From positions 67,267 to 131,266 of the forward strand of contig VZSR01001477.1 in assembly GCA_013398615.1 (NCBI GenBank): a stretch of DNA of 64,000 bases, read 5' to 3'. The DNA comes from Brachypodius melanocephalos (lineage: Eukaryota; Chordata; Aves; Passeriformes; Pycnonotidae). This document shows, piece after piece, positions 28,233 to 37,200 of this stretch (its first letter is position 1; every line of letters begins with the position of its first letter). The notes below the pieces were generated by a model. It searched no databases and was not told where the DNA came from. It worked only from the letters and a program-made list of their open reading frames with translations. The position numbers and the translations under genes were made by a program.

Positions 28233-31200
28233 AAATAATGACTTAACCTTATGTAAAAAAAGCAAAACTATAGAAAAGTGCCAGAATCTGGCTCAGTGAC
28301 CTGGGCAACAAGTATATGGAAAAAACTATCAGATCCCTGCCCCTGCCCTTTGATTCACGCAGAAGTTGTGTGTGCTAGAACAGCATGGCTTGAAGTACAC
28401 AGGCTCCTTTTGGATACAGAATCCTCCCACATATACATCAAATTCGAGGTTGTGACTCATTCACCATTTAAATTAATGGTATTAATATTAATTTAATTAA
28501 TAAATTAATATTAATTTAAATTTAAAAGTATTATATATAGCATTTCTAGAACATTGAAGAAAGACCATACAGTAATGGAAAAAAGGTTAAATTACCTTTT
28601 TAATTATTGTTTTGCTCTGTCAAATATTGTTACTATTAATAACAGTATTTTTTATTTCTTAGCACTGCAGGAACACTTTTTATATGTTTTATGGTTTTCA
28701 AACTAGTTTTAGTTAACTAAAATTTACTTACTCTAGTTAACTAGACTTTACTTCCACGACAGATAATAACAACAGAGTAAAGCTGATGCCTGATGCTGGT
28801 ATTCCTGGATCTGACTACATTAATGCCAGCTACGTGTCTGTAAGTAGAAAGTCTCTCACATTTTTACTGTATTTGTTTTCTGGTAGAAGAGTAAAAAAAT
28901 AACTTGGGACAAACACAGGATTCTAATTTTCCTTTCATTCACTAGAGCCACTGAGCCATGACATTGTTCCAGTGATCCCTGTGGCACTAAACATGACAAG
29001 TTAAAAATATATATATCCCATTTTCATTGCTAAGCAATGATTTCCAGTAATAATCAAAACTGTGTCCAGTAAATTGCTTTTTATAAATTATCTCATGCCA
29101 TTATCATACAAGGAATAGTGGAACTCTCACTGAGGTCAATTGTTTAGATAGGTGTTATTTGGTCTCTTGATTCAGGAGTTAAAGTTGTTGTATATGAATA
29201 GGACAATGCAAAGATAACTAAACTGAAAACTTTCAGAGAAATGGCTAACAGTTTTGGCATGCTCCTTATTTTTTGAAAGTTATGATGGAGGAAAATGAAA
29301 GTAGGCTTCCTGAAGAAGAAACTAATGCTACATTTTTCATCCTTATTTTCTTCCAGACTTTCCCATTTTCTTATTGTTTGCTCAGTAAATTCTTCATCTA
29401 TATTTTAATCTCACTTTTGTCCAGTTGAAGCTCAAAGTGTGAATTATAGTTATGCATCTGATCTCTTCTAGCAGTAGCTGGTGATCTTACATGAGGTCAA
29501 GACTTGATTAACATTAAATACTTTTCAAACACAGCAAGACATGCAGAGTGTAGTCAAAACAGACAACACAAAGCAAAGTAGAAATAGTTATTTGCAGGTA
29601 ACTAAGAGACATTGCAAAGAATAAGCAGTATAGCTGAGAGGATCTTCCTTTCTTATTAGCAAGTGGTATTTATTCCCATTATGTCTTTGTTCTGAGAGTT
29701 AGCAGATAGGAAGAACCATGCCACCTGATGCTGGGACTATACATGGAATGACTGAGAAGGAAAGCAGAGGCATCTTGGAGCATGGTTTAGTCTTTACCTT
29801 TCCTGTCACTGACAGGCCAAGCATTAGGCAGGGAACACTAACAGCAACCTCCAAAAAGCTGCAGCAAAAGCCAGCTACAGAGTGTTCCCTGCTGAGATTT
29901 TGCTTGTGTGCATACTTTTTGGATGACCATTCATCAGTGAATGGATAATTCCAATGTTATGGTTTCTCAAGGCTTAAGTTTTGCCCTATATATGCTCTCA
30001 CTTTCCATGTTTGTTGATGTATAAATATATAAGTGCATATAGCTGTAAACATGCAATATGTGTATTTACATACCTAATTACCTAGGCCTATTTACATAAT
30101 GCACGCTTGTAAAGAAAGAAAAAGAGAAGTCTTGTGCAGTTTAAACAAATGGGAACTCTGCTGGTGCTTTGACTTCCATTGGTTAAACCCAGTCAGTAAC
30201 TGAACTGTGAGCTTTGCACCCCTGAATTATAGTTTATCACCTCACTCTTAAACTAAGGAGGATTAACACAGTTTCCCACTGCCACCTGTTCTTTATGTTA
30301 TAGATGGAGTAAGTAACAGGCAGCTGTGAATTATAGGGCTATAATTCCAACAAGAAACTTTGGTAGCGCTATAAACCACTGTGTCAGTTGTTTTGAGCAA
30401 TACGCAGAACACTGTGATATTATAAACTGGTAGTTCTATGGCATAAATTTATTGTTATTATTGCTATTGTTGTTATTTTAGACTTTCTGTAGTACATAAT
30501 AGTTCCTGTAGGTGTGCTTCTTTTCTAGGAGGAAACAGATCCATGAGAAACCATGCACTTAGAGCATCTGTAGAATTTTTCAATAAACTTCCTTCTTCCC
30601 AAATTTTACACCAATTTATAAATTCACCAAAGAGCAGAAGCCAACACTAAAATAAAAGTCAACACCTTCAGTAGTTTTCTTGAAGACCCTTCACCAAAGA
30701 CCATTTATTTCAGTAAGCTTCAGCCCCATTTTACAGCACATCCCAGATAAGCACCAAAGAACACGGTCATTAGTGTGTGTATTATTGCACTGGCTCTCAG
30801 ACTGCTCCTTAGTTGTTTCTCTGGCTACACTGCTCCTTAGCACTATTTAATTCTACTTTGTTGGCCAGCTCTTGATTTGGTTGTTGGTGACCTCTGGCTG
30901 GATCTGAAATAGATGTAATAAGAAGGTTTAGATACTTTTAAATGCAAATTGATGACCTCATGTCCCTGTAATATCTCTGCTAAATGCATTTCTATTACGA
31001 TGGCACTTCCTATACTTTAGTACAGTATTGGTTCATAACTGGACTACAAAAAAAGCCATTTCTTTCTTAGTTTTTCAAGGCATCCTGCCATGCAGTGACT
31101 ATCCCAGCATATGCTAATTCTCTTAGCATGTCTGAACAAAGTTTTAGCCTTAGGCATGGCAGACACAGGCATAACTATGAGTCACAGGCAAACTCTTTTG

Positions 31201-34200
31201 TTTCCTTGCCAACCATTATGTCTTAAATATTTTCTCTTTCTTAGGGCTATCTATGTCCAAACGAGTTTATTGCAACTCAGGGACCATTACCAGGAACAGT
31301 GGGTGATTTTTGGAGAATGGTGTGGGAGACAAGAGCTAAAACACTTGTGATGCTCACACAATGTTTTGAAAAAGGACGTGTAAGTTACCAGTGAACCGAT
31401 TAAAAGCATTTGATATAACTGTAAATTCTGTATGTGGTTTCTGTCAAGATTATAACATGATAATTGTTAATTAATTAAGAATCATCTCCCCACAGATAAG
31501 ATGTCATCAGTACTGGCCAGAAGATAATAAACCAGTGACTGTGTTTGGGGATATAGTGATTACTAAATTGATGGAAGATATTCAAATAGACTGGACCATC
31601 AGAGACCTAAAAATTGAAAGGGTAAGCCAGCACTGGAAGTTGATAAAAAAAAATTCATCTAACACCCCAAAGAACGTCAGATATGCTATATCCCACCCAA
31701 ATACTCCCTCAATATTCTTCTTTTAATCTTTTAGTGCATATACATTCCCAAATACTCCCTCAATATTCTTCTTTTAATCTTTTAGTGCATATACATTGTA
31801 CTGCCTGTTTGTCCTGCATTTTATTTTTATCCGAGTTTTATCTCCCGAGAATTTCTGTCACAAAGAGCTCAGATACTTGTCCAATATGCTATGAAAGGCC
31901 TACTAAGGTTACTGAACTTCTGGTCTGGTGGGAGGTGAAGTTTCTACTTGGACACCTTGGTGTCTGTTCTAGAAAGGAGTAATCCTAACCATTCTGAGAT
32001 CAGACAAATCCCTTTGAATGTCTCCCTCTCAGATTAAAGGGCAAGATTCTCTGGTGCAGCTGTTTTGCATTGTACCACCAACCAGCCATTGGCCTCCACC
32101 CCCGGGAGATTCACCCAATATAAATGAGAATCATCAGTATTACTCCTACTCTTCGTGCTGGGAAGGAGGAGTAGGGGTGCAGCAGAGATCTTCACCTTTG
32201 TTATGACCCACAACTACAGTTTCCACGCTTTGGAAAAATTATAACCCAGCATTAAGTTGTGTGCTCAAAGAGCAATCTGGGAATAAAGAACCAAAATTAA
32301 GTCAGCTTTCTTTTGCACTCCCAGCATTGATCTGTGTTGTATGCGACACAGCCACATCCTAGGACCTGAACTTGGCAGTCCTGATGCATGCATTACCATC
32401 CTGTAGCATGTGCATGTGACAAAGGGCACACAGCAGGTAGGGGCTGGTCTCAGTGGTCACCCCATAGGGATACGTTGTGCGCTCAGTACAGAGAAACTGA
32501 ACATTTTAAAATGATTGAGAGAAGATAAACCTTTTTTTCAGCTATAAGTAGAACATAGGGAAACAGGAGAGAAACAGGACTGGAACAAGGAATATTTAGA
32601 ATAAAAATGACTGCCAGGAAAATGACAAGTCACTTGTGTTAATGAGGGTGAGGCTGAAAAGAAGATAATCTGAATTGACTGAATGAGCCATTTACTGTAG
32701 CTGAACAACCCTGAACAAGAAGCTATGCCCTTTATAAGCATGTCATTAAATGTTCTGTATTGCTGGTTTTAAGATTGCACATCCATTCACAAATGGGTGG
32801 ATGCTTGATGATCTTCCACTGAAGATAAAAAACATACCTGAAGCAAATAACTCAAAATCATTGCCATTGTGGATCCAAAGTAATTTGTCTTCCATTTTTA
32901 TGCTGATCAGTTTTTAAAAAAAAGTACAGCTACAAAGTAGTTGCTACACATAATTGTTCACCGTTGTTCAATATTTCTTGCCATATGAAAGAACTAAGTG
33001 ATTGGTTCAGAAGAGATTTAAAAAAAATAGAAACTGATTCATTACTCAACAGTTGATTAAACTCTGTTACTCCTTGCTGCAGGATATTGTGAATGCTAAT
33101 GAAAATACTGTTGAATGCTATTAAATTTCCATTTACTGTCTCTCACTGAGGCAGTTCACTGGCCACAAACTATTAAGAATGGATATTCTGTGGAAGTACA
33201 GATTCATTGTTGTCATGTTTTATAATGTTGCCTAACATTTTTTTCTTTACCACTGTTGGAAACAGCATATTGATGTAGACAGGCCTTTGGCATGATTCTG
33301 TTCTTTCATTTTTACGTCCTTCAAAATTAATCTGGGTATCAGATCATGACCTCTTTTTTGGAGGTTACTGTTGCTGCTGCTCTGCTTGAGAGAGCATGAA
33401 AGAAAATACATCTGTGTTCACCAGTGTATGTGTGTTTGCTTTTACCACATTGGATCAAGTCTTAGAGTGGTTTCTCTGTCCCAAAACAAATTTGTCACCG
33501 CAGCTCACTAAACTTCTAAATGATCCATAGAAACTTCAACCTACAATCTACAAATTGCAGATATAATGACTAAAGTCAAATGAAGAGCCACCACTGGAGT
33601 TACTGATACTTCCTGAAAGATGGACTTGATGCTATCCCTCAAAAAACCTGCCAGAGCTTCTGTGCACAACAAATTATCCCTTCATGCCAGTAATCCTATA
33701 ATTATTATGCCATTCTAACTTTACTTTTTACATGAAATTACAGAGAAGGTTTCTTGTACCTTACTGAACCTTCTGTAGCATTTCTTCTGTAAAAACTGCA
33801 GTATTATTTATTTTTTCAGCACGGAGACTGCATGATGGTGCGGCAGTGTAACTTTACTTCTTGGCCAGAACATGGAGTCCCTGAAACTACTGCCCCAATT
33901 ATCCATTTTGTAAAACTTATCCGTGCAAGTCGAGCACATGATAACACACCGATGGTGGTTCACTGCAGGTAAGCGTACTCACCAAACCGTCCAAGTTTGG
34001 TAGCTTCGAATTTCAAATGCATTATAATGCACAGGGAAGTTGCCAGAAGAGCAACCACGAAGACTGAGTGCACAGATATGGTTCTAGTATAGACAGTGAT
34101 GAAGGTTTCTCTAGAAGTCCTTCTTACTTCTTTCTAGAAGGCAAAATGCCATTGTTGTCAGGGAAATAATTGCTCCAACAATTACCATAAAGTACTGCTG

Positions 34201-37200
34201 GATTTTTCTCCATTTTCCTCCCTAATCATAAGAAGAGGAATAGCAAATGACCTGTGTTGGTTTAAATTACTTCTGTCATAATTAGAGCTCTTCTTAAGAA
34301 GAAAGTATTAAAAATATATTTGAAATGTACATGTCACATATCACAAGGAAGAAACTATTTGAAGGCACAGAGAATGGCAAATGGAAATAAAGGTTTGCAT
34401 AGGCCAGATTTCAAACCTGGGTGCCTGTAAACAGCTAAAATCTATATTTAGGCTCTTAAATAAATGGTCTGGTGGTTAGAGGTGTTCAGCTGTCATAGTT
34501 TCCACTGATTTCATTAATGCCCTTAAATTTCTGTTTCAAAGAGTAAGTGTGTGGGAGGCCTAAGTCTTAAGGAAACCAATGAGTGTGTTTGCATTTTTTG
34601 TGCAGGTCAGTGCTCCCACTGAATGAGTGGGCTTGTTCCATAAAAAGGATCTGAACTCATAGGTCTGCTACTGAGTCTTTGCCTCATTCTCATTTGGTGT
34701 GTCTGGAAATAAGTGTAAGGGAAAGATGGCTTTGATGCCATAGATCTTTTCCCAAAGCACTTTATCATTCATGGGAGTTCTTTTTATTTGTCCTCAGCAT
34801 CCTATGGGTGCCACTCACAAAGTGTAGTAAAGCCTTATTTAATATTGTCATCTGTGACAAACATTTCCCTCTACTGCAAGGGCCAGAGAGACTGTGACAG
34901 GAGAGAACAACATGGTCTTCATGTTTTCAGGAAATTTATGTTCTGTAGGGACTCTGCAAGGAGCCCCATATTCTTTTCAGAAGGATGATGTGTAAAGGGG
35001 CCAACATGGGCCTGATACTCCCCCTGTGCTCAAATTCCTGATGGTTATAAAGCATTACTGTGTATTCTCATGTCCAGGAAACTCATTCATTACTTATTGC
35101 TCATTAGATATTGCAAGCTCAAGAGTTCTGCTACATATCTCTTGATTATCTGCAGTGATATACCCTGCATTTATCACACCAATTGCAGAAGAGAAGTCTG
35201 ATAGTCAATAGGAAATTATCCTATTCGTTATAAGACCTTGAAATAAAACACTATCTACCAGCACATCCTGCACATGCATCTTCCTTTTAAAAGTATTTTC
35301 TTATAATCTTTTTGCTAGATCCCATGTTGTTTTGTCTCAAATACCAAAAGAACCACAGAATTCCAGTGTGATTTCACAAAATCTTGTGATTTTTTTTCCC
35401 TCTCAATTAATGAGCTCTAGAAAGCCCACAGAAAATCTATGGGATCTTTTTTCCACTCCAACAGGTTTGGGTCATATGATCATATAGATGAGTAATGTCT
35501 CATTTATCTCATGAAAATGTGAAATCAAAAACTATGAAAATGTGAAATCAAAATTAGAATATGGCTCAAATCCAGATTTCACTTGATCCACTTCAGAAAG
35601 GAATACAGAAGATGTAAATACTGAAAAAAAGATTTAGGTTTTGCTTCAAAAGTTTTTGTTTTCACAATAAACAATTTATCCAGAATATTCTAAGAAAATG
35701 CTGAAAGCATTAACATAAAACCTTTATTTTATCTTGTTTATCATGTTTGCAGTGCTGGTGTTGGAAGAACAGGTGTTTATATTGCACTTGACCATTTAAC
35801 CCAACATGTAAATGATCACGATTTTGTGGATATCTACGGACTTGTAGCTGAGCTAAGAAGTGAAAGAATGTGTATGGTACAAAATCTGGTAAGGTTTATC
35901 TATTCTGTTTTCTTGTTGCTTAAAGTCATCTCTTCATGTGATCTACAAAACAAGACTAGAAAGCTCATAACAATCAGCTGTATAGTACATTTTCTACCAA
36001 ATCCTGCTTTTATTTATTTCAAGCATTGTGGAAATATATTGTCTGTTTCCACCTAAGTACACTTAGCCAGAAAAGTCTTGACAAGTGCTGAAAAGAGTGC
36101 TATTTATTTTTAAACCTAAAAAATATTTTCTCAGTCTCTAAGAAAGTTTATTTCAAATTTTGGGTGTAGATTAATTGTTAGGTTAAAAACAGATTCACTC
36201 ATTCACTACTTAATTTGACTTTATTTACTGTTTAAATGTATCTTTTTTTGTGTATGCATATGTGGCATCATCCATGAAACTTTAAAATATTCATTTATCT
36301 TTGAACTCATTATTGACTCCTTGATTATTGTTCAATTGCTTCCAACAAAACACTACATATAGATGGATTTAATCACAGATTTCAAACTGTTCAAAGTCAA
36401 TGGTGGGTTTTGGATCTAAAAAAGTACATTTCTGGCAGACTTATTTTGTATGGATATAAGTCAGCAATGACCTGCTGGTGAGGAAGACTCCCTTCTGCTG
36501 TGTCTGGAATTCTTAGTATATGTAAAGGAATAATAGAAGAATTTAAAGCTGATCCTAAATGCCCAGTGGAATTAAAATCAGCTTTATTTGGATAAGGCTT
36601 CTGGCATAGGTAGCCTGAGTAGCCTCTGTGTCTACAACATGACTTAGCAACTTCTCAGTGTGGATGAGTATTTTCAGGATGAAGTTCCACGTGACTGATG
36701 GATTTAAATTGATTTTAATGAAAGGAGAATTTTGTTCCATTTGGAACATTTGGAACAAAATTCTGCTACTCCATATCACATCAGAATATGTTAAAAGTGT
36801 TAAAAGTGTTAAAAGTGTGTCACAACACACAAAGCAGTTAACCTTTCAGAAGATTTTATGGGACTTTCTGGTGATATTCTGACATGATGTATCTGTAAGG
36901 TGCAGTCTGGATACCATGTGCTCTAAATTTTTCATTTTGAAGTCATCATGCAGCTAAACAATTGCCAGTACTTTCTTGTGATGGTGAATTCTAGGAATAC
37001 TTTTTGGTTCTGGTTTTACATTTTGGACTAGAAGTAGAATCATCTAGAAATAAATCAAAGGCTGGAAGGCAATTTAATGGAAGCACTCCCAAAATAAAAC
37101 CTTAAAACAGTGAGACATTTGATAATATCATCGTATGTTTTTAAAATATGCATCATTTTTATGTATCTCTTCATTCGAATGTTTTGGCAGGGGCTAGGAC

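Larger units (their letters stand above)
27292..28762 (+). other. PTPRQ: PTPRQ intron, 1.5 kb
   Basis: Contains a 28-base poly-T run (28198-28225) and a TTAAT-rich segment (about 28466-28525), both listed separately. Confidence 0.85.

Noticed and set aside
31683..31982. 99-codon frame with an internal repeat
   Set aside because: The repeat comes from the 51-bp DNA duplication, whose length is a multiple of three; no other coding sign.
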